NCBI GenBank assembly: GCA_028622995.1
Contig: JAJQJQ010000025.1
Coordinates: forward strand, 1,488,001-1,552,000
Source: Panagrolaimus kolymaensis
Lineage: Eukaryota; Nematoda; Chromadorea; Rhabditida; Panagrolaimidae
Length of the DNA stretch: 64,000 bases
Reading direction: 5' to 3'
Below are positions 34,874 through 46,081 of the stretch, one piece after another (the stretch's first letter is position 1; every line of letters starts with the position of its first letter). A model generated the notes under the pieces. It was not told where the DNA came from and searched no databases. It worked only from the letters and a program-made list of their open reading frames with translations. A program made the position numbers and the translations under genes.

Positions 34874-35710
34874 ATGTCTTCATCAAAACTTAGAGCTGAA
34901 TATGAATCTTCTGCAAAATTGAATGATACTCGAAAGCTTCTTCTTCGTCTTATTCCTACGTTGGCTATGATCTTAAACGATGCTGAAATCAAATATGAAG
35001 AACTTTCAATTCAAGGTCAAGCATTTGAAGAATATGAAATTAAGCGAAAGAAGCTTTTACAATTATTTCAACAAGTTAATGATCTCATGGGAAAAGAACT
35101 TATGGATTTCGATAAGAATATTTCAAGATATTACTTTGAAAACATGACTCTTCGAAAATTTACTGCTATTTATAAAGAAATGATAACAATATGGAGAGAA
35201 AGAAAGACTATTACAAAAACTATGGCAACATGTGTAACATTTTTGGAGCATTTTTCTATTCTTCCTACCAAAGACATCTTTGAAAGTCACTTTGATATTT
35301 TTATCCAATATGAAGAAGCAAAGGTTTGTTTAAGGTTTTACTGATCTTTGTATATGTTTGTTTTTCAGAATGGTGTAACTTCAAAATACTATGATAATCT
35401 TTATAAAACTAAGGCTATATATCGCATGGAAAAACAAGCTCTGGAAGAAATCACTATCACTGACAATATTGAAATGGAAATTCAAAAAATTCATGCTCTT
35501 GTTGACGAACTTTCAAAACTTGAATATTATGGTAAAGAAATTCTCGATGTTATTAATGGTACCGAATCTGAAGAATCAATTTGCATCCAACAAAGCTCTT
35601 CCGACATTGATCTTTCATCCGTTCAAAGCAAATTCAATGGTCAAAGTACTTTGGAAGAATATTTATTTACCTTGCTTCCTTCTATGTCTAATCCTGCTTC
35701 ACTTGGTTGA
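34874..35710 (+). CDS. Tandem coiled-coil-like family, member D
   Basis: Exons 34874..35323 and 35369..35710, 263 residues. It carries AKLNDTRKLLLRLIPTLAMIL, FTAIYKEMITIWRERKTITK, NGVTSKYYDNLYKTKAIYR and LSKLEYYGKEILDVINGTES. The first intron found in A, B and C is absent, so the first two helices are encoded by one exon. The C-terminus is acidic/Ser-rich, not basic, unlike A, B and C. Function is unknown. Confidence 0.85.
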
Positions 35711-36393
35711 TCTTGAATAACATTTTGTGTTTATTGCTTTGATTATTGTGTCGAGTTTTATTGTTCTTCGTTTTCATTTAATAAATGTTTTCTTGTATGT
35801 GTTGTAAAAAGCAGCTGAAAACTAAATACGTTGTTTTGAAGCACATGATAATCCCTCGTTTGAAACATTATGTACAGATTCTTTATAAAAACACAAAAAC
35901 TATTAAAGTTTGTGGATACAACCAACAGATTTTATCAATCACAAAATGAAAGATCCGTTACTTAGAGGAGCCACGCTCCTATCAGAGATTCAAGGAAAAC
36001 TTATCAAAGTTCGAGATAACTCATATCTTATTTAACGAGCGAGGAAAAATATAAGAGTATCAAAGATTGCCATTAAAAAATCCGGCTTAATGAAGTATTT
36101 GAAAGTATCATAATGCTACGATTATCTTATTTCATGCTAATCGACTATAATAATTAAGAGTTGTTGCTATCCAAGAAATTCAAAAAGAATCAAAACACAA
36201 AAGAAAATTTTTTGAAAATTAATTTATTTAGATTTCACAAAAAAATACATATAAATAAATTCGGATTAAATACAATTCAATACTAGGAAGAGAGGAGATG
36301 GATAAGAGAGCGACGACGAGCATGACCATGACGATGATGAAGGAAGAGAACGAGTGGATTGATTAGAGCATGATCATGTTGAGGCTGGCGTTC
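35711..36393. other. Intergenic, nothing recognised
   Basis: About 680 bp. The 35860-36120 part has mixed composition (TCCGTTACTTAGAGGAGCC) and could be a relic, but no frame is open. Confidence 0.4.
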
Positions 36394-36627
36394 TTACTTA
36401 GGACCAAGATAGCAGGAGACATCAGCGCGTGGCTTGGTAACACCAGGAGTGGCTCCAGCGCCATTGTTGTTTGAATCAGGAGCAGATGCATTTCCACCAG
36501 ATGAAGGAGATCCAAAGGCATATTCTTCACGTTGATATCCACCGCCGCCGCCACCACCGGAAGATCCACCATATGAACCACCACCGCCACTGCCACCAGG
36601 AGCCATATATGCGGAACGATCAGCCAT
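36394..36627 (-). CDS. Small Gly/Ser-rich protein
   Basis: One exon, 77 residues from the ATG at 36627 (MADRSAYMAPGG). A poly-Gly/Ser segment (about 11-32) is followed by YQREEYAFGSPSSGG, an Asn/Gly/Ala segment and KPRADVSCYLGPK. It has no signal peptide and is low complexity apart from the last 15 residues. A TATA element lies about 100 bases upstream. The composition suits an intrinsically disordered stress or structural protein; I do not recognise it. Confidence 0.65.
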   Translation of the reverse strand: MADRSAYMAPGGSGGGGSYGGSSGGGGGGGYQREEYAFGSPSSGGNASAPDSNNNGAGATPGVTKPRADVSCYLGPK

Positions 36628-36723
36628 GATTGATGTTTGAGAGATGAGAGAGAGAAGAGAAGCAAGCACCGTTCAAGTTGAATTTATTCGTCGTCGAATG
36701 AATGATTTTTCAAAACCACTCAA

Positions 36724-36733
36724 CCCTTTTATA
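36724..36733 (-). promoter_or_regulatory. TATA box of the Gly-rich gene
   Basis: TATAAAAGGG on the minus strand, about 100 bases upstream of the ATG at 36627. It is a perfect match to a TATA consensus. Confidence 0.6.
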
Positions 36734-37116
36734 CGAAAATTAAGGGTTTCATAAAAATGATGAAATTCATGCAAATTTTTTTGGAATGCGAATGGGAAAG
36801 TTGCGAAATGTGAAAAAAGTTGTTGAATCATCAATGCTGTTTTGAAATATGTATGTTTTGCCGAAGTTTATTGATGGTCCAAGGAGCAGTTTACCTTTAT
36901 CCTCCATGAATTTTCTTAGATACATTATTTTACAAGAAAAAGAGTTCATTAAATCGTACCAACTTATAAGCCGAGATAATAGAGTCTTTCATAACCTTTA
37001 ACTTCATAGTTGCTCTTTTATCGTCAAATACCTAAGTGTTTGATATGGTTTAGACTTATTTCATTAATTTAATTTGGTTTTGCAATTTCTTCAAGTGGAA
37101 GCATTGAACGGAATGA

Positions 37117-37460
37117 GAGACTTGGTTTATTTTTCAATCAACCAATCTTGCAGCAGCTGAAGTTGCTGTTTGTAACAAACTTTTGGCACGCCATTTAGTT
37201 TCCGTTTCTGATGGATTTGGTGATGCATGTAACCGTGGAGAAAGAACTTTGATATTTTAAAGCATTCTTACAGAAGCTTTACCATTTAGACAAAACACAA
37301 TAATAGGTTCTTTAATTCGTGCCGATGCTATTGTAACAGCGAATGATTGAAATGATGGAACTACCTTTCATTTCAATGAATGGACAGGTGGAGAACCAGA
37401 AAATTTAATCGAACAAAATTGTGCAAAACTTTAAATTGCACATGGAACTTGATCGGTTTA
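37117..37460 (+). pseudogene. C-type lectin domain relic
   Basis: Two fragments in different frames. The first, from 37117, reads STNLAAAEVAVCNKLLARHL VSVSDGFGDA, the typical front of a C-type lectin-like domain. The second, about 37265-37455, reads IIGSLIRADAIVTAND, a stop in place of the expected Trp, then NDGTTFHFNEWTGGEPEN, EQNCAKL and a further stop. WTGGEPEN plus the following CAKL are classic CTLD landmarks. Several in-frame stops and the frame change show it is dead. No intact copy is in the window. Confidence 0.8.
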
Positions 37461-37618
37461 TCTCAAAACCAAAACAAAAAACGATAATAAAACATACTAA
37501 ATTTTTACTTTATTATAAAATTTAAACAAGAAAACATGCAACTATTCAAACAATAAAGTTTACGTTAACATCAAACAACAAAAAACAAAAAGCAATACAA
37601 TAAATGATTAGCAAGAAG

Positions 37619-39333
37619 TTATTTGGGTTGTCCATAATTTGAAGTTGCGTTAGAATAATATGAAGGCATATAGTAAACAGTTTGACCATTGCTGTAATGC
37701 ATAGGTGGTTGTTGCACATATTGTTGATGAACTTGAGGACCATATTGTTGAGAATCTGCAGCTGCACCTTGTTGATTAGGAAGATGTTGATAAGGAAGTT
37801 GTGGATAAGCTGGATATGTTGTTGAAAGTTGCTGAGGGAATTGCTGTGGAAGTTGCTGAGGTTGTTGGTAATACACATGAGGCGCCGGTTGGAATTGAGG
37901 ATGAGCAAATTGACCATAATATTGAGCAGGTACTTGAAAACCACCTGGTTGAACTTGATGTGGAAATTGTTGATGTTGTGGAAGATAGAACATTTGACGA
38001 GGATTTGAATGAATGTAAGGCTGAAAAAAGAAAGTATTAGTATAAATGCAAACGAATAAACTACCTTTTGATTACGATTCTTGAATGGCTTTGATGAAGT
38101 GGTGGTTGTAATACTTAACTTCGGAGGAATTGAAGAGGTTTCAGAAAGAATGCCAGCGGAATAAACATCAATAGAAAGAACATTAGTTGATGCTGCATCA
38201 GCAAAGGTTTTAGAAAGTTTAACAACAGCTTCCTTTTCTAAAACAAAGACAATCAATGATAGTTCAATAAACAAAACTCTTACCGATTGTTTCTGGTTGA
38301 GATGCACCATTAGTATCAGGAGAAACTTTCTTTGATGAATCATTCACAACATTCCTTTTCTTATTTCTTTCTTCCATCTCTTTCCATTTCTTCTGTTCTA
38401 TTTCCATCAATTTCACATGTGTATCAACAGGAATGGCTTCACCAAATACGTTCGGCTTTGTAGCAGCAGGTTTAACTTCTTGTCCTTGAGTAGTTGTTTG
38501 AGAAACACTTTGATTTCCATCATTTCTTCTTGAGGCGTTTACATCAGCAAAATCTGGTTTTTGTTGAATATGAGCTGGAGGAGGATGAAATTTGAATTGG
38601 TTATAGTTGGACCTTGAACTTCTATCATTTTTTCCGTTGCTTCGTCGACGAGGAGGAAAATCAGTTCTTCTTTGTTCATTTTCTTTGAATGACCTTTGAT
38701 CGATTTGTTTATTGCTCATTAGAACCTCAGTCGCTTGACTTTTTTGAGCGGTAGAACCATTGCGAGGAATGTTTTGAAAGTTTCTTGAGCGTGGATCACG
38801 ACGAACATCATTAGACGCTGATTGTGAAATGTTTATTTCTGGACTACGGCCATCTTTTGTTAGCAAACCTAAAAATATAACTTTCATTGTTGTTTAAACA
38901 GTGCAAAACATACGGATAGTTTTACCAGGATCAGGTTGAGTAACAGAAGGAGGAAAAGGACGTCGATCACGATTCATACCACGGTAGCCGCCTCTTGAAT
39001 ATTGAAAAGATCCTCTTGGACGGGAAGATTGACCACGACTACCACGACTTTGTTGTTGTTGAATGACAGAAGAAGATGAAACATCAGGTTTTAACGCATC
39101 AGGTGAAGAAACAGTAGGTTTTAGTGAAGCAGCTTCAGATTCAACAAAATGCTAAAAAAAAGTTACAAATTATAAGGATAAAATTACAAGCTTTTCAAAC
39201 ATACATGATTATCAATTTCTTTACTCCAATCGGGAACATAGGTATCCCGATGTTCGAGTTCATGTTCAACGGTATTAACGATTGGCAGAGTTGAGGAGAA
39301 AACAGTATTTTCTTTATTATCAGATTTGCACAT
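37619..39333 (-). CDS. RGG/Gln-rich RNA-binding-like protein with eIF4B-like motif
   Basis: Five exons: complement(37619..38020, 38065..38237, 38284..38868, 38926..39151, 39205..39333), 504 residues, ATG at 39333. Residues about 45-115 contain QQQQSRGSRGQ, RPRGSFQYSRGGYRGMNRDRR (RGG-type). About 259-290 is VFGEAIPVDTHVKLMEIEQK, resembling the FG.AKPVDT-plus-charged-helix motif of eIF4B-type factors. The C-terminus (372-504) is Gln/Pro/Tyr-rich and prion-like, with many QQ pairs and YY motifs. No RRM is seen. I infer an mRNP or translation-related protein. A splice acceptor (TTTTTTAG) lies 19 bases upstream of the ATG and may be a spliced-leader site. The assignment to eIF4B relatives is tentative. 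Confidence 0.82.
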
Positions 39334-39679
39334 ATTCTTATAGTTAAATATAGCTAAAAAAGTATAACGATAAATAAAGCAACAATTTATACAAAAAAAG
39401 CACGCAATAAAATGTGTTAGCGAATATGACGAGCAAAAACAATAATGTTTTATTCCATTTTTTGTTGTCGAAAATGAAAAAATAAAGTAGAGAAAGAAAA
39501 AGTTAGAAAAAAGTTTGATGAATGAAAAATTTGACTATTTTTTAGGCTATGCATTTTGGTTCCATTATGCCAAAAATGGCCTGCAAAAGCTTTTTCATTG
39601 TTTGATGATTTTTTGTTATTTTTCAAGTCAGCAATCAAACTTTGACATCAAATTATTCTTCTTTCTTCCATCATCAAAA

Positions 39680-40361
39680 ATGTCAATTCTTCGAAATCGC
39701 TTATTACCTATGGAAGCAACAAGTGCTAATGATGAACCATTTATTGAAGCTGCAAGTGTCAATAAAGAACAACTTTCTGAAGAATCAACCAACAACAACA
39801 ATGGCGATGGAAAATTGGATGATCAAAAGGTTCAAGAAACAGACAAAATAAAGAAATCAGATGATCACGATGATGTAAGCTTCTTTTAAAGTTTTTGTTC
39901 ACAATAAAAAACTCTTTCTTTTTTCAGATTCGTGCTTGGCTATTTTTACTATGTTTAATGATTGCTTATGATGGCCCAAACAGCTATTCATTTTATATGG
40001 TTTTTTATTATGCTGGCTTACCCTTCTCTTTCTTTTATGGTTGGATTGCTTTTATGTTTGCTTATGTTTCATATATGTGCTGCTGTACTTGTGCTGGTGG
40101 TAAGAAAATTGCCAACTTAAACGTTGATACTGTTATTGAAAGAACTTTTGATGTTCTTGGTTTACTATGTTTTGTTGCTTGTGCTGTCGATTATAAAGCT
40201 GAGCAGGTAAGATTTTTACTTTTCTTCAAGCTTTCTTTCATGTTTCTTTTTAGGAAAGTGTTATGCCATGGTTCGTTTCTCTGGTTGTTATGCGCTTGAG
40301 CTTTGAAATATGTTATTTATGTTATATGTTCATTACTAAAGGTGATTTCGAACTGTTCTAA
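39680..40361 (+). CDS. Small multi-pass membrane protein
   Basis: Exons 39680..39874, 39928..40206, 40254..40361, 193 residues. Residues 1-65 are acidic and polar (cytosolic-looking, rich in Glu, Asn and Asp). Four hydrophobic spans follow: WLFLLCLMIAYDG, FYMVFYYAGLPFSFFYGWIAFMF with CCCTCAGGK after it, LGLLCFVACAV, and MPWFVSLVVMRLSFEICYL. The MCCCTC cluster is a likely palmitoylation site. All three exons join in phase 0. Four spans with a polar N-terminus would fit a MARVEL- or tetraspan-like protein, but I see no diagnostic motif. Confidence 0.8.
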
Positions 40362-40756
40362 AAAACTTCATTTGCTTCTTCTCCAATATTATGTATAATG
40401 AAAATGTGTTTTTAATGTTTTGTACTTGATTTTTACCGTTAATTTGTAATTTCTTTATTAATAAACTTTGTTTGTTTGTAAATGTATCAATAAATACTTT
40501 ATTTGTGACATGGATGTTTGATTTTTAATGCAGCGACTTGTTGCTTTATGTTGTTAATTCTCCAGCAACTTTCATTTCATCTTTGTGCAACAAGAAATAT
40601 GTTAATTTTTCATTCCATTTTTAGACTATCGACAAAGTTGCAATGAAAGAGTTTGCTGCTTTTATGTTTTTTTGAAGGCTGCTGGAAAGTCGTTTCATTC
40701 GTTTGCTGATCACTCATCTTTAACAACTTTTTGTGTGAATTTCAACTGATTTCAAA
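40362..40756. other. Intergenic between two same-strand genes
   Basis: About 400 bp containing a polyadenylation-like AATAAA stretch near 40460-40500. No gene is seen. Confidence 0.45.
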
Positions 40757-42589
40757 ATGGCTCCTCCAAAAACGATCTTTGGTTTTAATTTAACGAAGTT
40801 AGCTGTTCCACTCCTGCATGAAGTTAAAGAAATGAAACAAATGCTTGATACGAACGAATCTTTACATGGTGAAATTCCACAATCAATGAAAAATGTGAGC
40901 AAAAGAAAACTCAATGAATCAGAAGATGAAATGTCGACTCAAAGCTACTACCATGATATTACTGAAGTTTGTTATACCTTACTCAATCTTTTCCTTTTAC
41001 TTACTTGTTTTGTTTTTCAGAATAATGATCGAATGAAAGCTGGTTTGGATGCATCTGCTGAACCTTCAACCAATGTTCAAAGTTCAGAAAGAAAACTTCC
41101 AACCACAGAATCAAAGCAGCAAGTATCAGAAGCCAAACCTCAAGAAGCTAAAACAAAGCAACAAGAATCCGAATCAAAGCGTTATGAAAGTGAAAGAAAG
41201 TGGCATGAACCTTATACAAAGCATATAAAGACTACAACAAAGCAACCTCCAAAAAAGAAAGCCAAACCATGTGATAAGAAGAAATCAACACCTACCGCAA
41301 AGAAAGAACCTGTTGTTGCAAGAGCTTTTTATGGACTAATCAAAGCATACAATGTAAGTTAAATGTTTTGTTTTTGTTTTGGTTAAATTCTTCTTTCTTT
41401 TTTAGGCAATCTCTCGTGTTTCATGTGTGTCTTTAGCTCCACCTCAAGGTTTTGTGGGTTTGGTAGCATTTTATCCTCCATCACCATGGCAATTTTATTA
41501 TTTGAGTTATTACAATGAAGAAAAGAAATCAAGGTGCTTTGGTAATGCTAAACAATGCTATGGTAAAAATGATCTTCGAATTGAACCTGTTTTATGGGTA
41601 AAGAAATTGGATGAAGAAGATATCGAGATACTTACTATGTATATTAAACGAACTGAACCTTTTGTGCTGTTAACTAAATCAAAGAATTATATCGTTGGTG
41701 GAAAAATTAAAGCTGATCTCAATCTTGTTGAAATAACGAAACATCCGAAGGTTGCACCTAGTCACAAAGTAAGTTGCTTATTATAGTGTTTCTGTTTTGC
41801 TTATGTTAATTACTTGGTTTATCTCTCATTTTATGTATTGTTTTTAGGTGCTTTTGATAGCTAACAACAATGCATGTGATCTTGGTATAACATTTAATGG
41901 AGTTACTGGTTATCTTTTAAGCTATCAACATCCTGAAGAATATGATGTATATTTCTTTGATTATTCTGGCTTTGGTCTTTCGTCTGGTAAACCAACTGAA
42001 TCTGCAGTATATCACGATATTGAAGCCATGTATGAACATATTGTATCTGAGCGTAATGATCCTAAACTTGAAGTATTATATTTGACTTTTTTAACTGTTT
42101 GCTTTCTATGTACATACCTGTTTTCAGATTGTCTTAATTGGAGTATCAATTGGAACTGCTGTGGCTGCTGATCTTGCATCTAAAAATCTTCCATATGTTA
42201 CTGGTCTTATTTTGGTTGCTCCATTACTTTCTGCCGTTCGTCATATTTCAGGTTCTAAGCCACCCAAAAAGACGTCCAAGTCTGATTGTTTTCGAACGTG
42301 GGTTTCTTACTTTACTTTTACCAAATAACAATGATATGTTTTTAGAATTGACAAAGCTCCATCAATCAAAGTTCCTGTATTATGCATTCACGGACTCAAA
42401 GATAATATGATGCCAACTAAAAATTCGGCTGATATTTGTGATGCTGCTCCATATGGCCTTGAACCTTTGTATGTTCCAAATGCAGATCACTTGGGTGTTT
42501 TAACAAAACGACAAACTGGTATACGAATTTCAACTTTTATTGAAGATGACATAGAAAAATGGAAACTTAAGAAAGCATCTGCTGAATGA
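40757..42589 (+). CDS. ABHD17-like alpha/beta serine hydrolase with Lys-rich N-terminal extension
   Basis: Six exons: 40757..40966, 41021..41353, 41406..41768, 41848..42072, 42128..42297, 42346..42589, 514 residues. Residues 1-180 are polar and low complexity (ESKQQVSEAKPQEAKTKQQE, then a Lys-rich stretch). The hydrolase spans about 200-505. It has FDYSGFGLSSGKPTE, nucleophile Ser384 in GVSIG, a likely acid Asp453 in HGLKDN, and His482 in NADH. The DYSG.G.SSGKP..E signature is typical of ABHD17/FAM108 depalmitoylases; C. elegans AHO-3 is a relative. ABHD17 proteins usually carry an N-terminal cysteine cluster for palmitoylation, and none is visible here. The usual HGNA.D motif is replaced by ANNNACD at 307-313. 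Activity is therefore uncertain. Confidence 0.87.
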
Positions 42590-42918
42590 ATGAATTTATG
42601 ATTTAACAAATGTGTTTGCTTGATTGAATGAACGAAAAAAACTGATTCACTTTATTTGTAAACGTCTGTAGTTTGTAGAAAATTGTCCATGTTTATATGT
42701 AAAATTTTGTAGTGACAATAAAAATGATTTAACACTAACTTTTTTTTTGTCTTTATTTTTAACAACAAAACTTTTATTGACTAACTTCCTATCATTGTTT
42801 TAACGTGAATAACCATAACATATTTTCTTTGTTTTCAATCATCCTTATTATCACAATATTTCTCGAATGATCAGCGTGAAGCATCAAAAAAAGTAAAATT
42901 TGAAAACAACCCGAATAT

Positions 42919-43119
42919 ATGTGTCTCAATCCTTTAAATGTATGTCAAATTGCAAATGGTTTTATTTGTTCAAATGCTTCAAAACTCCAACAAGCCTGCT
43001 TCGATTATTTGCACAAATGCATGGAAATCCATACGCTTGTCACTGATATCGATGATCTTGATGTTGAATTTTCCATGAAAGTGCTTAAGCAAAGCTTTGT
43101 TGCTTCCATCATTTCTTAA
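42919..43119 (+). pseudogene. BTB-domain C-terminal fragment
   Basis: A 66-residue ORF from an ATG reads LNPLNVCQIANGFICSNASK, LQQACFDYLHKCMEIHTLV and DIDDLDVEFSMKVLKQSF. The NV.QIAN...SNA.KLQ.AC.DYL pattern is that of the helical end of BTB/POZ domains and the start of the BACK-like region in nematode BTB proteins. The front of the BTB domain is absent upstream. An AATAAA follows at about 43221. It could be a short expressed relic, but a truncated pseudogene is more likely. Confidence 0.55.
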
Positions 43120-45709
43120 CTTTGTTGTGCTTTTTTTAAGCTGCTTATGAATGTTGTTGTGTTTTTTCTTTTTTGTAATGCTTTTTTATACCTTTTTTTA
43201 TTCATTTTGTTTGTAATTTTAATAAATCTTCTTTTGTTTTATTCCTTGGGTGCTTTAGTTATCATTTAATGCGATGGAAAGATGAATAGCAATTTCATAT
43301 GATTGTCTTATGCAATCGTTAAGTATCTGCTTTTTCTGTTCATTTGGTTTTATCCTCGAAGTTCTCTCTGCCTGCTTCGCTTCGGATAAGAAATTCATTT
43401 TGTTCACTTTCACCCATAATAACACTTTGATCAGGAACATCAGCAAAATTAACGACAACAACAGTTGTTTTAACTTTTCATTTTTGATAATAATAAAAGC
43501 TGTTACATAAGATTTTATTTTTTGGAACCTTTACCAATATTAATGTTCGAAAAAAGCATGCGTTCGTAAATGCATTTTTTTTTTTTACAAAATTTTTGAA
43601 AGAATTTGAAACAATGTTTTTAAACAAAATTTATATTTAAGAAAATTAAACACTTTTATCACAAATTCTCGTTGGATCATGTATACAAGTAATTTGGTTG
43701 CATTATCTTAAAACTTGACAATGATATGCTGTTATGATCAGATCAATATAAAAAATTATTAATCATTTTTTCCTAATCTTATCAGTCCTGGGAATGTCAA
43801 CTATAACAGCAGCTATCATATATAAGAAAAGTTTGACTTATTTATGATGCTTTAAATAGACTTTCTGAATTTCATGCTCCCATTAATTAATTATGATTCA
43901 ACACAAAAAAAGTAATAAAAATTGATTCAAAAAATTCAAATGACAAAACATTGAAGAACAAAAAACGTTATTTGACGGGGACTTTTTAAGTTTGCATTCA
44001 AAAAATTTCACCTTTTGTTGCTGCTGCTGTTGTTCGTCTGTTTGTTTTTTTGGTTTTTAACAGCGGAGGAGCTACTTGTTGATAGGAAATTGTGTGTCCG
44101 TGCAAACGCTTTGCAGAGTTTTTTTTCTTCTTTAAAGTTATTCTTGCTTGCATGTTTTTTTTTTACTCTCATAGAATTTGAAAAGACTCGTTCATTTGCA
44201 AGCAAAAAAAGCTTTTTTATTTATTTTTTCTAAATATTTTATTAATATTTTTATTTTATGTATTTTCGAAATTGAAAAATAAGATTTTATGAAAAAGATC
44301 GAATGTAAAAACAAATCTAATAGTTTCAAAATACTTTTTACATGGTTTTTTGAACAAAAGTTAATGAAAAGAGGCAAGTATGTAAATTAAATATTTTTCT
44401 TTTTAAGGAAAGCAGCTTTCTGGTTGCCAAAATAAATTAAGAAATTGTTGTCCATCAGTATATACCGATACAACAATTTAAAATTTTCCTTTGATAAATA
44501 TTATTCTAAAAGCAAAAATAAAAGATTTAAAATTTCAGGCAATGTTAACCAAATTCCTTCTTCTTTTTTTGTTTTCCAATCTTCCAAATGGAAAATAAAA
44601 TTAAATTATGCAATGCTAATTTTTTTAAATTATTTTCTTTTTATTGAGACAAGTCTACGAAGTTTGGGCAGTTTTTTTAAGTAACCAGTGCTTGTAAATT
44701 CTTTTGATTACATTATGTGGGTAAAGTTTGATTATATCGAATCCAAACTTGATTGGACTAAAAGATTCTATTTTTTCTTTATAAACATTTTATCTTTTCA
44801 TGTTTTGTGAGCTTCTAAATTATAACGAAAAATATTACATTTTTTAAAATGCCATAAAAAAGAAAAAAAGAAAACTTAAGTTAAAAATTCAAAAAAAAAT
44901 ATTTTTAATAGTCTGTTCCTTCCATCATCGCTTCTTTCTAGCAACTAAGAACATTCATTCACCCATCGATTGTTGTTAACATTCATATGTGTCGTTTGAA
45001 TGAAATTGCTTTCGCTTGCAAAAAGAATAAAACAACCAATCTTGCAGCGTCTTTTTCCTTTTATACAAAAAAAACAAAAAAACAAAAATATTGATTGAAA
45101 ACTTTTAATCAGCGTTCAACATGATACCTTTGTTTGTTATCATGCTTTTTTCTGTCTTTGTGCTCAAAAAGAAATTTCAAACGCTTTCTTTTTCTGGAAG
45201 TAAAAATTTATTGATGGTTATGGATCGATTAATAGAAAATTGAGAAAATGTTAGAATCAAATTGACGGGAAGCAATATGGAAATTGCAGAAAAAAACTTA
45301 TGGAAGTAAGAAAGCTTGCGTTAATCTCCATGACACTAGTAATAACAAAAAAAAGAGAAAATAAATTTGCTTCCATTTGCATGGAAGCTTTCCAAAATTT
45401 ATAGTTTTTTACAAACCACTTTATAAAAAGGGCTTGAAAAGTTATTAGTACCTTAGCTAGGTAATAAAAATTACAAAGAATAAAAACCAAACAAAAAGTT
45501 TACATACAATCCAAAAACGAAAAAAAAGAATGAACTCAAAGCTTGTGCCAGGAAGCAAAAGAAAAACTATTTCTTTCTTCTTTTTTTTAGCAAAAATTCA
45601 ACCCAAAATTTTTTTTAAAAAAAAGAAGGAAATGACAGTTTTCTGTAGAAAAAAAGGTACTTTTGCAGTTACGTGACCAAACTTTTTTTTTCTTTTTTTT
45701 GACGTTTTT
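43120..45709. other. Gene-poor AT-rich region
   Basis: About 2.6 kb with no supported gene. Only short AT-biased ORFs without recognisable domains are present. Confidence 0.45.
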
Positions 45710-46081
45710 TTGCGATTTTTGTCGTTCGCTAAAAAGGATTCCCTTCCTTTGATCCAAAAGCACATTCTCCCAGGAAGTATCATTGTTTCGGATGGATGGG
45801 CTGCCTACAATAGAATAGTTGACTTGGGATATGAACACAAAGTTGTAGTCCATTCAAATGAATTTGCTACAGCAGATGGGACTCATACAAATGCCATTGA
45901 GTCTGTTTGGCAGAAGTAGAAGAATCGCCAAAAGAAAGAATTCGGTACTTCCCTTGAATTATTAGATAAAATTTTAAATGAAAAAATTATGTTAAAAACT
46001 TCAAAAAAAAAGGAAAAAATTAAGAATCTTTTGATGGTGGAAGAAAACATTGCTTCATATTATTTTTTTTCATTGTTATAA
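45710..46081 (+). pseudogene. Merlin-type (IS1016/ISXO2-like DDE) transposase relic
   Basis: The reading frame gives LPLIQKHILPGSIIVSDGWA, AYNRIVDLGYEHKVVVHSNE and DGTHTNAIESVWQK, then a TAG stop at 45917, then KNRQKKEFGTSLELLDKILN and a stop at 46079. SDGW.AY, GY.H..V.HS and G.HTN.IE..W are the core of the ISXO2-like DDE domain found in eukaryotic Merlin elements. The N-terminal half and the terminal repeats were not found. The in-frame stop and lack of an ATG (the frame opens at a TTG codon) mark it as dead. Confidence 0.85.
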
